Shown piece after piece: positions 1-8,023 of a stretch of 64,000 nucleotides of DNA. Numbering within the stretch: position 1 is the first letter of the stretch; each line of letters begins with the position of its first letter. The stretch is from Maritimibacter sp. HL-12 (GTDB taxonomy: Bacteria > Pseudomonadota > Alphaproteobacteria > Rhodobacterales > Rhodobacteraceae). The notes beneath the pieces are model-generated. The model was not told the DNA's origin and searched no databases. It worked only from the letters and a program-made list of their open reading frames with translations. The DNA is taken from positions 2,722,122-2,786,121 of the forward strand of contig NZ_FXBQ01000001.1 of NCBI RefSeq assembly GCF_900177545.1, in the 5' to 3' direction. The translations under genes and the position numbers were made by a program.

Positions 1-934
1 TGGCGTTGTTCTTCGACAGGTAGCGCCGGGCCCCGGGCCTGGTCGCGACGATCTTGGTCATGTGGCGGCGCAGGAACGCCTCGAACGCCGGGTCGCGGTC
101 GTTGCCACTCCAGGGGAGGATATGATCGGGCCGGTAGTGGCCGGGCCAGAACGCCAGCCAGACCATCTCCTCGAACCCCTCGGGGCTGTCGATGCCGACC
201 TCGATTCCGTCGCCATGGGCGCGCTCGGCGGGTGTCGACGGCTTCCGGAAGGCGGACGAGAACCCGCCCCAGAGCAGCGGCGCGAGCGTGAAGGGCATGT
301 GCCGGTAGGTCGCCGAGGCGAACTCCGGGCAGCGCGCAAGCATCTGCAGAAGGATCGTCGTGCCGGCCCGGGGCAACGAGGTGATGAAAACCGGCCGTGC
401 GGCATGCGCCGGATCCATGCGCCGCCGGTAAAGCCGGGTCTCAAGGCCGGCCAGCCGCCGCTGGCGGTCGGGCGAGGCGAAGGCAAGGTTGTGCAGCGCT
501 TTGTCGAGCGGGCCGTAAGGCACCTCTGTTCCGCCGTCATCGCCGCCGCCTGTTGCCCCGCCGAGGCGATCGAGGGCGATCCACGCCGCCACCGCCCCGG
601 CGCTGGTGATCAGGACGAACGGCCAGCCGGTTGCGATGCGCAGCGCCGCGTCCAGAGTGTAGAAGCCCGCCGCCGCACCCGACCACACCACCAGCGCGGC
701 CGCGGCCAGCGCCGCGACCCCGATGCCGCCGATCAGCAGGAAACGCCCGACAAGGCGGATCGACGCGCGCCGGACGGCGGTTTCCTTGGTGTCCTCCGAG
801 AGATCCGGATCGGTCATGACGCCGAAGGCGTCCTGTGCCGTGCCGATGACATCGCGCGCGATGGCCGCGGCATGCGTGAGCCTGAGAACGGCCACGAAAG
901 CGACCAGCCCGGCGATGAGGAATGCGACCGTCAT
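1..934 (-). CDS. Membrane-anchored sulfotransferase-family protein (partial, C-terminus off the window)
   Basis: The reading frame is open from an ATG at 934 through the left edge, giving about 311 residues and no stop. The first ~140 residues hold a hydrophobic N-terminus (MTVAFLIAGLVAFVAVLRL) and further membrane-like segments around residues 65-110. The soluble part then begins with VPYGPLDKALHNLAF. At about residues 182-192 the text PVFITSLPRAGTTILL matches the 5'-phosphosulfate-binding loop (PRxGTT) of PAPS-dependent sulfotransferases, and RRYLSKNNA near the edge fits the 3'-phosphate-binding region. The start codon overlaps the stop of the upstream small membrane gene (ATGA), so the two are translationally coupled. 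Acceptor substrate unknown; a periplasm-side or membrane-lipid acceptor is only a guess from the membrane segments. Confidence 0.72.
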   Translation of the reverse strand, partial: MTVAFLIAGLVAFVAVLRLTHAAAIARDVIGTAQDAFGVMTDPDLSEDTKETAVRRASIRLVGRFLLIGGIGVAALAAAALVVWSGAAAGFYTLDAALRIATGWPFVLITSAGAVAAWIALDRLGGATGGGDDGGTEVPYGPLDKALHNLAFASPDRQRRLAGLETRLYRRRMDPAHAARPVFITSLPRAGTTILLQMLARCPEFASATYRHMPFTLAPLLWGGFSSAFRKPSTPAERAHGDGIEVGIDSPEGFEEMVWLAFWPGHYRPDHILPWSGNDRDPAFEAFLRRHMTKIVATRPGARRYLSKNNA

Positions 935-1221
935 TCGCGGTTGCGGTCGGTCTTCTCGGCATCGGACCGGTCATTGCGATTGCGCCGCAGTCGCTTCAGC
1001 GGGTACCAGACGAAGCCGATGATCGCGAGGCCGAGCGCCAGAACCAGCGCAAGCACGGTGCCGAGCGCCGTCAACCCGGCCCCGGGACCGATATAGGCCT
1101 GCGCCGCCTGAGGAAACATCGTGGCAGCGGCAATCGCTGCCCCGACCGCGCGAGATTGCCGCCCCGAGACCGGCGCGCGGCGGACCATGCGAGGGCCCGA
1201 CATGCGGTTTTCGTCCATCAT
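931..1221 (-). CDS. Small membrane protein upstream of the sulfotransferase
   Basis: The protein has 96 residues. A short polar N-terminus is followed by a weak signal-like stretch ending in AQAYIGPGAG. One strong hydrophobic helix follows (TALGTVLALVLALGLAIIGF), then a basic/acidic tail rich in R, N and D. Its stop overlaps the ATG of the sulfotransferase gene by one base step (ATGA), so it is probably made with it and may be a partner. ATG codons at 1221, 1218 and 1203 are all possible starts; the sequence does not decide. I do not recognise a function. Confidence 0.6.
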   Translation of the reverse strand: MMDENRMSGPRMVRRAPVSGRQSRAVGAAIAAATMFPQAAQAYIGPGAGLTALGTVLALVLALGLAIIGFVWYPLKRLRRNRNDRSDAEKTDRNRE

Positions 1222-1292
1222 GAAAATGAGTCAAAGCAGAAACGGCAGCGGATTGCCATCGCCGCGGAGCTGACCTCGAAAAGCCAGCGTGT

Positions 1293-1309
1293 CATTGCCG
1301 ACGGCAATG
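1293..1309. repeat. Perfect 7-3-7 inverted repeat in the 182-bp gap after sitD
   Basis: CATTGCC-GAC-GGCAATG lies in the 1222-1403 gap, downstream of sitD and upstream of the small membrane gene (both minus strand). It could be a weak terminator of the sit operon or an operator for the sulfotransferase pair. It has no T-tract. Nothing else in the gap is recognisable. Confidence 0.4.
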
Positions 1310-1403
1310 CAGCCACTCTTCGCCCCGCCGCCCGCGCCGGCACCCGCCTCGCGCCACGGCAACGCCGGCTTGCGCGTCGGGGCATCTTCGGACGGTCGCG
1401 CGA

Positions 1404-2339
1404 TCACGCGCCCGCGTCGTCGCGTCCGACACCCACGCGCGAGCGGTGCGGCCCGTAGAGGCTGGCCAGACCCAGTATGACACCGGAAACGGCGGCGATC
1501 ATGCCCGCCGCGCTGACGGCATTCTGACTGCCGAACCAGAGCGGGCCGTAACCGGCGAGCGTGTAGCCCAGCACCGCCGACAGGATGGCGAAGCCCACCG
1601 ACCACCAGACCTGCGCGCCGAGGCGGTTGGTCATCAGCCGCGCCGCGGCAGGCGGGCAGATGAACATCGCGATCACGATGATCGAGCCGACTGCATCGAA
1701 GGCCGCGACGGCGGCGATGGCCGCGGTGATCACGAGGCCGAAGCCGAGCGCCGAAGCCGGGATTCCCAGCGCCCGCGCGAAGCCCTCATCGAAGGTGGCG
1801 ATCTTGAGCCAGCGCCAGAACACCAGGGTCAGCGCGACGATCAACAGGCAGACAACGGCCATGCGGCCAAGTTCCGGCGGCAAGCTGGCCAGCGCCACGG
1901 GGTCTAGGAGCGATCCCCATCCCGAGGCACGAAACCAGATCAGCGATTCAAGGTTGCCCATCAGCGCGTGCTCGACGTCGAGGTGGACGTTGGAGGTGTC
2001 GCTCTGTTCCAGCAGCAGCACGCCGCCGGCGAACAGGGTGGTGAACACGACTCCCATGGCCGCGCCGGGTTCGATCTTGCCGAGCCGCTTGACCGCCTCG
2101 ATGAGGATCACCGCGACGATGGCGGCCGCCGCCGCGCCGATCAGCATCGGGATTGCGGCGACGGTGCCGGTCAGCAGGAAGGCGACGACGATGCCGGGCA
2201 GAACGACATGGCTGATCGCGTCGCCGATCAGGGCCTGGCGGCGGAGGATCAGGAAATTGCCGGGCAAGGCGCAGGCGATGGCGGCCAATACCCCGATCAG
2301 GATCGGCGTCAGGGAGAACTGGACGAACTCGGCTCCCAT
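1404..2339 (-). CDS. sitD: Manganese/iron-type metal ABC transporter permease, SitD-like
   Basis: This 311-residue inner-membrane protein of the ABC-3 family (ZnuB/TroC/SitD) has about eight hydrophobic segments. Near residue 30 it has the family stretch LRRQALIGDAISHVVLPGI, and after residue 220 the sequence FDAVGSIIVIAMFICPPAAA. It is one of two permeases in the operon, the arrangement of Sit/Tro/Mnt manganese transporters as opposed to one-permease ZnuABC. Its ATG overlaps the preceding stop (TGATG), so it is last in the sitABCD order on the minus strand. Manganese specificity is inferred from the two-permease layout and the Mur-like regulator; zinc or iron cannot be excluded. Confidence 0.85.
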   Translation of the reverse strand: MGAEFVQFSLTPILIGVLAAIACALPGNFLILRRQALIGDAISHVVLPGIVVAFLLTGTVAAIPMLIGAAAAAIVAVILIEAVKRLGKIEPGAAMGVVFTTLFAGGVLLLEQSDTSNVHLDVEHALMGNLESLIWFRASGWGSLLDPVALASLPPELGRMAVVCLLIVALTLVFWRWLKIATFDEGFARALGIPASALGFGLVITAAIAAVAAFDAVGSIIVIAMFICPPAAARLMTNRLGAQVWWSVGFAILSAVLGYTLAGYGPLWFGSQNAVSAAGMIAAVSGVILGLASLYGPHRSRVGVGRDDAGA

Positions 2340-3556
2340 CAGGCCAACCCTTCCACCGGGAATGGCGTGCCTAGGCGGCGGTCGAAATCCTTGATCTCGT
2401 CGCGGGTGAAGACGTCCTCGATCGGGGTCAGGCCATCATACCGGCCGGTCAGCCCCGCATCCTGGTGCACTTCGCGGGCGACCGCCCAGCGACGCTCGTC
2501 GCGCGCCACCTTGGCGGCCTGGGCGCGGCCCGCTTCGGTTGGCACGCCATCGGGGCGGATCAGGCCTTCTCGCGCCAGCAGGCGCAAGGTGTATGGTTCG
2601 CGGATCGGCTCCTGACGTGCCAGCGAAAGAAGCCCTTGCCGGCGGTGCACGCGAGCCTGAAAACGGCGGTGGCGGATGATGGCTGCAGACACGCCGCGCA
2701 CCGGGGCGAAGATCAGCGACAGCACGAACATGACCGCCGTGACCAGAACGATGATCGGCCCCGTCGGCACGGCCGGGGCGGAGGCCGAGATCGCCGCGCC
2801 GACATAGGCCGCAACGCCACCGATACAGCCGGCAATCCAGAGGATACGGTTCGAGCGTTCGGTCCAGAACCGGGCGGTGACAGCGGGGATGATCAGCATC
2901 GCAACGATCAGGATCAGGCCCACCAGCTTGAGCCCGATCACGGTGACCATCATCACCAGCCCCATCATCGTCAGGTCGATCCGCCGCACGTTGTAGCCAA
3001 GCGCGGCCGCATATTCGGGATCGAACGACACCAGTGTCATCGGGCGGCGCATGAACCAGGTTGCCAGAACCGCGATCGAGCCGCCGATGGCGATCACCAC
3101 CGCGTCACTGTAGAGCATGCCTGCGGTCGATCCGAGAAGGAAGCTTTCGAGCCCGGCCTGCCGCCCCGCGCTCATCGTCTGGATGACCGTCAGGAGCACG
3201 ATGCCGATGCCGAAGAACACGCCCAGCACCGCGCCGATTGCCGCATCCTCGGCAAGGCGGGTGCGCCGGGCGATCCATTCGATCAGCAGAAGCCCGATCC
3301 AGGCGGTGGCGGCCGACCCGATGAGCAGCCCGACGAGGTTGCGACCGTCACCGCCCAACAACACCATCACGATGAACGCGATACCGATACCGGGCAGGGT
3401 TGCATGGGCCACCGCGTCGGAGACGAGGGCGCGCTTGCGCAGGAACATGAACGTGCCCGAGGTGCCTGCGGCGAACCCGAGAAGACCGGACCCGATCATC
3501 ACCAGAGCAGCGTTGTAGCCGGCCTGCAGCAGAAGCGCGTCCAGAAACCCGCTCAT
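2339..3556 (-). CDS. sitC: Metal ABC transporter permease with C-terminal cytoplasmic extension, SitC-like
   Basis: Residues 1 to about 285 are an ABC-3 permease: FLRKRALVSDAVAHATLPGIG near residue 40 is the family signature, with several membrane helices. At 405 residues it is some 110 longer than the usual ~285-300. The tail (from ~290) is basic, then soluble: REPYTLRLLAREGLIRPDG looks like a winged-helix unit, and it ends with VFTRDEIKDFDRRLGTPFP. Some TroC/MntC permeases carry a DtxR-like C-terminus, and this tail could be a version of it. It is coupled to sitB (ATGA overlap) and to sitD (TGATG). Confidence 0.85.
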   Translation of the reverse strand: MSGFLDALLLQAGYNAALVMIGSGLLGFAAGTSGTFMFLRKRALVSDAVAHATLPGIGIAFIVMVLLGGDGRNLVGLLIGSAATAWIGLLLIEWIARRTRLAEDAAIGAVLGVFFGIGIVLLTVIQTMSAGRQAGLESFLLGSTAGMLYSDAVVIAIGGSIAVLATWFMRRPMTLVSFDPEYAAALGYNVRRIDLTMMGLVMMVTVIGLKLVGLILIVAMLIIPAVTARFWTERSNRILWIAGCIGGVAAYVGAAISASAPAVPTGPIIVLVTAVMFVLSLIFAPVRGVSAAIIRHRRFQARVHRRQGLLSLARQEPIREPYTLRLLAREGLIRPDGVPTEAGRAQAAKVARDERRWAVAREVHQDAGLTGRYDGLTPIEDVFTRDEIKDFDRRLGTPFPVEGLA

Positions 3557-4389
3557 GCGGCCCCCCCGGACAAGGTCAATTCGCTGATATGCGTGGCCGA
3601 CAGCCGCCCGCCGTAGGTTGCATTCAAATTCTCCGCGGTGAAGGCGGTCTGTGCAGGCCCTTCGGCAATCCGCCGCACGTTGATGAGGAAGACGTAATTG
3701 AAGTAATCCCGGACCGTCGACAGGTCGTGATGGACGGCCACGACCGCCTTGCCCTCCGACTTGAGCAGTTTGAGCACGTCAACGATCGCGCGCTCGGTGG
3801 CGGCATCTACCCCGGCGAAGGGTTCGTCGAGCAGGTAGAGATCTGCATCCTGCGCCAGCGCCCGGGCGAGGAAGACCCGCTGCTGCTGGCCCCCCGACAA
3901 CTGGCCGATCTGGCGATGCGCGAAGTCGGCCATGCCGACGCGGTCGAGGCACGCCTGTGCCTGCGCCGTCATGAGGCCTTTCAAGCGTCCCAACAGCCCG
4001 ACCTTGCGGTAGAGGCCCATCTGCACGACGTCGATCACGGTGGTCGGAAAATCCCAGTCGACGCTGGCGCGCTGCGGGACATAGGCGATGCGGTCGCGCG
4101 CCTGTGCCAGAGGTTTGCCGAATACCCAGACTTCGCCGGACAGGCGCGGGATCACCCCCAGAGATGCCTTCAGGAGTGTCGACTTGCCGGCGCCGTTCGG
4201 TCCGATGATGGCCGACATCGACCGCGCCGGGAAAGTGGCATCGACCGAAAACACCGCCGGCTTCTCGCCGTAGGAGACGGTCATCCCGCGCATGGCGAGC
4301 GGGCTGTCGGGCGGGGGCATGGCCGCCCGCAGGTCCTGACCGTCTTCTGCCGCGATTTTCACAGCGCTGCGCGTCATCCGGGGGCCCAT
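3553..4389 (-). CDS. sitB: Metal ABC transporter ATP-binding protein, SitB-like
   Basis: This 278-residue nucleotide-binding subunit has Walker A GPNGAGKST at about residues 63-71, Q-loop YVPQR, ABC signature LSGGQQQRV, Walker B DLYLLDEPF and the switch histidine in VVAVHHDL. It powers import through the two permeases. About 30 N-terminal residues precede the core (TVSYGEKPAVF), so a start downstream of 4389 is possible, but 4389 overlaps the sitA stop as TGATG, which favours coupling from there. It lies between sitA and sitC. Confidence 0.88.
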   Translation of the reverse strand: MGPRMTRSAVKIAAEDGQDLRAAMPPPDSPLAMRGMTVSYGEKPAVFSVDATFPARSMSAIIGPNGAGKSTLLKASLGVIPRLSGEVWVFGKPLAQARDRIAYVPQRASVDWDFPTTVIDVVQMGLYRKVGLLGRLKGLMTAQAQACLDRVGMADFAHRQIGQLSGGQQQRVFLARALAQDADLYLLDEPFAGVDAATERAIVDVLKLLKSEGKAVVAVHHDLSTVRDYFNYVFLINVRRIAEGPAQTAFTAENLNATYGGRLSATHISELTLSGGAA

Positions 4390-5345
4390 CAGTTGAGGAG
4401 ATCCGACATCCCGCGTTCAGGCGCTTCGCCCCCGAGCGCGCGCGCGATCACCGTTGCATTGTGGTCGATCATGCCGAGATAGGTGCCTTCGTAGGTGCCA
4501 TCCTCGCCCATTGCGTCGGAGAACAACTCGCCGCCGATGACCACCTCATGGCCCCGCGCGGCGGCACCTTCGACCAGCGCGCGGATGTTGCGGTCAGAAA
4601 CCGATGTCTCGACGAAGACCGCGCCGATCTCGCGCTCGACCAGCATGTTGACCAGTGCGCCGATGCGCTGGAGACCCGCCTCCGATTCCGTCGAGATCCC
4701 CTGGATTCCAACGACCTCGAACCCGTAGGTTGACCCGAAATAGTTGAAGGCGTCATGGGCGGTGAGCAGAACGCGGCTGTCGGCGGGGACCGATGACAGA
4801 ACCTCGGTGGTGTATTGCGCGAGGGCGCGCAGCTCTTCGAGATAGGCATCGGCATTGGCGCGGAAGGTTGCTTCCTGCCCCGGCGCAGCCGCGATCAGCG
4901 CATCGCGCACATTCAGCACCACGCGCGACCACAGGTTGGGGTTCATCCAGACGTGCGGGTCGAATTTGTCGTCGTAATCGTCGTGTCCGATCAACAGGTT
5001 GCGCGGCAGGTTTTCGGCTACGGCGACGACGTTTCCGTCATCTTCGAGCCCGCGCATGAATTCTTCCATCTGGGCCTCCAGGTAAAGGCCGTGCCAGAGA
5101 ACGAGATCCGCGTTGGCCAGTGCCACGATGTCGCTTCGGGTCTGCCGATAGGCATGCGGATCGACGCCGGGGCCCATCAGCGTGCGGACCTCGACGAGAT
5201 CGCCACCGACTTCGCGCGCCGCATCGCCGATCATCCCGGTGGTGGCCACGACATCCAGCCGCTCCTGCGCCACGGCCCAGCCTGAAGGCAAGGCGATCAC
5301 GATGGCCGCCAGGGCACCGAGGACGGCTCGCTTCGACAGATTCAT
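4389..5345 (-). CDS. sitA: Metal ABC transporter substrate-binding protein, SitA/TroA-like
   Basis: This is a periplasmic cluster A-I solute-binding protein of 318 residues from the ATG at 5345, chosen because AAGGGA precedes it and the signal peptide (MNLSKRAVLGALAAIVIALPSG, cleavage near AVAQE) starts there. Expected metal ligands are present: H in GVDPHAYR, H in FDPHVWMN, E in VFVETSVSD and D in GMIDHNA, the His-His-Glu-Asp set typical of Mn/Fe-type TroA/SitA proteins. It lacks the His-rich loop common in ZnuA. It is first gene of the minus-strand sit operon and divergent from the Mur-like regulator. Confidence 0.88.
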   Translation of the reverse strand: MNLSKRAVLGALAAIVIALPSGWAVAQERLDVVATTGMIGDAAREVGGDLVEVRTLMGPGVDPHAYRQTRSDIVALANADLVLWHGLYLEAQMEEFMRGLEDDGNVVAVAENLPRNLLIGHDDYDDKFDPHVWMNPNLWSRVVLNVRDALIAAAPGQEATFRANADAYLEELRALAQYTTEVLSSVPADSRVLLTAHDAFNYFGSTYGFEVVGIQGISTESEAGLQRIGALVNMLVEREIGAVFVETSVSDRNIRALVEGAAARGHEVVIGGELFSDAMGEDGTYEGTYLGMIDHNATVIARALGGEAPERGMSDLLN

Positions 5346-5398
5346 GCGTGTCCCTTTCTGCAACGTCGCCGACGGATTCGGCTGACCCGGTTATTGCT

Positions 5399-5417
5399 AT
5401 TGCGAAGCATTCGCAAT
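5399..5417. promoter_or_regulatory. Candidate Mur/Fur-family operator 1 (perfect inverted repeat)
   Basis: ATTGCGAA-GCA-TTCGCAAT is a perfect 8-3-8 palindrome. It lies in the 139-bp divergent region between sitA (ATG at 5345) and the Fur-family gene (ATG at 5485), which is where an autoregulated metal-uptake repressor would bind. A second copy follows 28 bp away centre to centre. Confidence 0.75.
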
Positions 5418-5427
5418 GTCAACGCAC

Positions 5428-5444
5428 TTGCGACGCATTCGCAA
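5428..5444. promoter_or_regulatory. Candidate Mur/Fur-family operator 2 (one mismatch)
   Basis: TTGCGAC-GCA-TTCGCAA differs from the 17-bp core of operator 1 only at the seventh base. It is on the side nearer the regulator gene, so the pair may allow separate or cooperative control of sitABCD and the regulator operon. Confidence 0.7.
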
Positions 5445-5484
5445 AAGTCTTGCCATGGCGGCGATCCCGGGGCATTGTCGGCCC

Positions 5485-5907
5485 ATGAACAAGAACCTCG
5501 ACTTCGGTGATTGCGACAAGCTGCTCAGGCTGGCGGGCTTGCGGATCACACCGCAGCGGCAGGCGATCACCCGTGTCATGATGGAATCTCTCGATCACCC
5601 CGACGCGGAGCAGGTGTTGGCGAGAGCACGCGAACGCGACGCCAGCATCAGCCAGGCCACCGCCTATCGGACCCTCGCGGTGCTCGCCGAGAAGGGGCTC
5701 ATCCTCACGCATACCTTCGATGGCGGCGTCACCCGATTCGAACTGGCCAACCGTCCGCATCACGATCACATCGTCGATATCGACAGCGGCGAAATCACGG
5801 AGTTCGTGTCGGCCGAAATCGAACGTCTTCAGAGACGGATCGCCGAAGAACATGGCTACGACATCGTTGCGCACCGGCTTGAACTCTATTGTCGCAAGCG
5901 GGCATGA
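5485..5907 (+). CDS. mur: Fur-family metalloregulator, Mur-like (manganese uptake regulator)
   Basis: This protein has 140 residues from the ATG at 5485 (an upstream ATG at 5455 would run over the promoter region). The winged-helix part has GLRITPQRQAITRVMM and ISQATAYRTLAVLAEKGLI, the Fur recognition-helix pattern. The metal-sensing region is RPHHDHIVDIDSGEITEF. The CxxC structural zinc motifs of Fur and Zur are absent (only isolated Cys in GDCDK and LYCRK), and the end HGYDIVAHRLELY matches the alphaproteobacterial Mur/Fur group. Position next to sitABCD with a shared operator region supports Mur. Its stop overlaps the start of the next gene (ATGA), so it heads a three-gene operon with two methyltransferases. 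Confidence 0.78.
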   Translation: MNKNLDFGDCDKLLRLAGLRITPQRQAITRVMMESLDHPDAEQVLARARERDASISQATAYRTLAVLAEKGLILTHTFDGGVTRFELANRPHHDHIVDIDSGEITEFVSAEIERLQRRIAEEHGYDIVAHRLELYCRKRA

Positions 5908-6629
5908 CGAAGCCTTCTTCGCGGCGGTCATGCCCGGATATCCAGGCCGGAGGCGTGGACGAGACAATCGGGCGCTCTGGCGCGCCCTGCGGGGTCTGCG
6001 AACGCGGCACGCTCGCGCCCTTCGCCCGCATTCAGGCGCAGGATTATCTGCGCTGCCCGGTCTGTGCCGCCACGATCCTCGATCCGCGACACCGGCTGTC
6101 GCCTGACGCGGAACATGCCCATTACCTGCACCACGAGAACGATCCCGACGATCCGCGGTACCGGGCGTTCCTGTCGAAGCTGGCCGAGCCGCTGATGGCC
6201 AGGCTGGGCGGGCCGCGGCGCGGGCTCGACTACGGCTGCGGTCCCGGCCCGGCGCTTGCGGCCATGTTGCGCGAAGCCGGTCACGAGATGGCCCTCTACG
6301 ACCCGTTCTTCGCGCCGGATGTTACACCGCTGGCCGAGACCTACGACTTTGTCACCTGCACCGAGACGGCCGAACATTTCCACGCGCCGGCCGAGGAATT
6401 CGCACGGCTTCGCGGCCTGGTCCGGCCCGGTGGCTGGCTGGCGCTGATGACCACGTTCCAGACCGAGGACTCGCGGTTCGCGGGGTGGCGCTACCGTCAG
6501 GACCCGACCCATGTCGTGTTCTACCGCGCGCAGACCTTCCGGGTTCTGGCCGACTTCTGGGGCTGGGACTGCGAAATTCCGGTCAAGGATGTTGTGCTGA
6601 TGCGACGCCCCGGCGTCGACCGGCCGTGA
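5904..6629 (+). CDS. SAM-dependent methyltransferase with N-terminal zinc ribbon
   Basis: This protein has 241 residues. The ATG at 5904 overlaps the mur stop (ATGA) and is preferred over an upstream in-frame TTG at 5889. Four cysteines, C29-x2-C32 and C51-x2-C54, form a probable zinc ribbon. The Rossmann motif I is GLDYGCGPGPA (around residues 108-117), with YDFVTCTETAEHF as motif IV and GLVRPGGWLALMT after it. WRYRQDPTHVVFY near residue 200 is characteristic of a class I methyltransferase subfamily often paired with zinc ribbons. The substrate is unknown; coupling to the Hen1-like gene downstream (GTGA) hints at an RNA or nucleotide-linked role, but that is inference. Confidence 0.7.
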   Translation: MTKPSSRRSCPDIQAGGVDETIGRSGAPCGVCERGTLAPFARIQAQDYLRCPVCAATILDPRHRLSPDAEHAHYLHHENDPDDPRYRAFLSKLAEPLMARLGGPRRGLDYGCGPGPALAAMLREAGHEMALYDPFFAPDVTPLAETYDFVTCTETAEHFHAPAEEFARLRGLVRPGGWLALMTTFQTEDSRFAGWRYRQDPTHVVFYRAQTFRVLADFWGWDCEIPVKDVVLMRRPGVDRP

Positions 6630-7225
6630 CAAGCTGGCTGCACGAAGAGCGGCTGCAAGCGGTGCAGGCCGAGGTGCGCCGGAGCGGTGCCGCCCGCGTG
6701 CTCGACCTCGGCTGCGGCGACGGCGATCTGTTTGTCCGGCTGGCGGCTGACGGGCAGTTCACCGAGCTGGTCGGGGTCGATATCTGCCCGCACGCGCTGG
6801 AACGGCTGCGCACCCGGCTGCAGGCGGCAAACACGCTTGTGCCAAGGATCAGGCTGATCGAGGGGTCGATGACCGACCCGGCCCCGGATCTTGCCGGGTT
6901 CGACTGCGCGGTTCTTGTCGAGACAATCGAGCATATCGACCCTGACCAGCTCTCGAAGCTGGAACGGGCGGTGTTCTACACCTTGCGCCCGCAGACGGTC
7001 GTGATCACCACGCCAAACGCGGAATTCAACGCCCTGCTCGGGGTGCCGTCGCACCGGATGCGCCACCCCGATCACCGCTTCGAGTGGGATCGCGCCCGGT
7101 TCCGCCGCTGGAGCACGCGGGTGGCCGCGCGGGCGGGATACTCGGTGGAGCTTGGCGATATCGCGGGGGGGCACCCCGACCTTGGCGGCGCGAGCCAGAT
7201 GGCGCTGTTCACCCGCCTTCCCTGA
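6626..7225 (+). CDS. Hen1-like RNA 3'-terminal 2'-O-methyltransferase domain protein
   Basis: The protein has 199 residues from a GTG at 6626 that overlaps the previous stop (GTGA). SAM motif LDLGCGDGDLFVRLA is at residues 26-40 and the acidic GVD at 50-52. ETIEH (E99, E102, H103) plus RHPDHRFEW (H147, H150) reproduces the metal-binding pattern of Hen1 methyltransferases, which methylate the 2'-OH of a 3'-terminal nucleotide, and VITTPNAEFN (126-135) also fits. Known bacterial Hen1 proteins have an extra N-terminal ligase-activating domain and sit with Pnkp; here only the methyltransferase domain is present and no Pnkp gene is in the window. Known bacterial Hen1 is manganese-dependent, which makes coupling to a Mur-type gene notable. 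Confidence 0.72.
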   Translation: MTSWLHEERLQAVQAEVRRSGAARVLDLGCGDGDLFVRLAADGQFTELVGVDICPHALERLRTRLQAANTLVPRIRLIEGSMTDPAPDLAGFDCAVLVETIEHIDPDQLSKLERAVFYTLRPQTVVITTPNAEFNALLGVPSHRMRHPDHRFEWDRARFRRWSTRVAARAGYSVELGDIAGGHPDLGGASQMALFTRLP

Positions 7226-7356
7226 GCGCTGCCGGGGGGGGCTGCCGCGACCGGACCCCGCCGTTCACGGCGCGGTATCGGCCAATTCGACAAGGCGCGG
7301 TGCCACCATCGTTGCAAAGGCCCCGGCAGTCCCCGTGTCCGCGTCGGCCCCGCCGC

Positions 7357-8022
7357 TCAGCGCCCGGCCTTTTCGCGCGCGAAAGCGAACAGATCGTCAA
7401 GCTCGCCGGGGCGCGGGGTCTGGCCGGTGAAGCCGAGGAGGTAGCCCTCGGTGCGCGCGAGGCGGTCGCCGAGCGGTTCGGCCTGGTCGAGCGCGTGGTA
7501 GCCAAGCTGCATGAAATAGAGAATACGGGCGCGGATGTCGGCCTCGTAGGGCGCGAAACCGTGGCTTTCGAACATCGCGCCGATCGCCGCGATCCGCGCG
7601 GCATCGGCGAGGTCGATCCGCTTGCGCACCTTGCCGTCGCGCCGCGACCATTCGCGCACCGCGAAGTCCAGCCCCTGGTCGAACAGCTCGGGATCGAAGA
7701 AGCAGCGAAAGAAGTTGCAGACCGCCGCGGTGATCGTGGCCGCGTCGAGCGCGCAATGGGCCTCGATCACGGCGGTGTTGCGGCCCTCCCAATCGTCGAG
7801 CAGCGCGCCCAGCAGATCCTTGCGGCTCTTGAAATACCAGTAGAAACTCGACCGCGAGACCCCGAGGCGCTCACCGATCGCCAGCACCTTCACCTCTGCC
7901 ACGCCGTCCGACACGAGGATGTCGCGCGCGACATTCAGCCAGTCTTCGCGGGTGACCTTCACGTGGCCGACGAGCGGTGCCTTGTCGGGGTCGTTTCGGT
8001 GCAGGATCGTGCGCTCGGCCAT
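7357..8022 (-). CDS. TetR-family transcriptional regulator of the methylamine/betaine locus
   Basis: This protein has 221 residues from the ATG at 8022. The N-terminal helix-turn-helix reads KVLAIGERLGVSRSSFYWYFKSRKDLLGAL at about residues 43-73, typical of TetR. The helical ligand domain follows, with AVCNFFRCFFDPELFDQGLDFAV in it. It lies one base after the mttB stop, so it is last in the minus-strand operon of flavoprotein, mttB and regulator. It probably controls this operon and/or soxBDAG through the inverted repeat at 12036-12051. The ligand is unknown; a methylated amine is plausible from context. The 131 bp between it and the convergent Hen1-like gene show no clear terminator. Confidence 0.82.
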   Translation of the reverse strand: MAERTILHRNDPDKAPLVGHVKVTREDWLNVARDILVSDGVAEVKVLAIGERLGVSRSSFYWYFKSRKDLLGALLDDWEGRNTAVIEAHCALDAATITAAVCNFFRCFFDPELFDQGLDFAVREWSRRDGKVRKRIDLADAARIAAIGAMFESHGFAPYEADIRARILYFMQLGYHALDQAEPLGDRLARTEGYLLGFTGQTPRPGELDDLFAFAREKAGR

Positions 8023-8023
8023 C

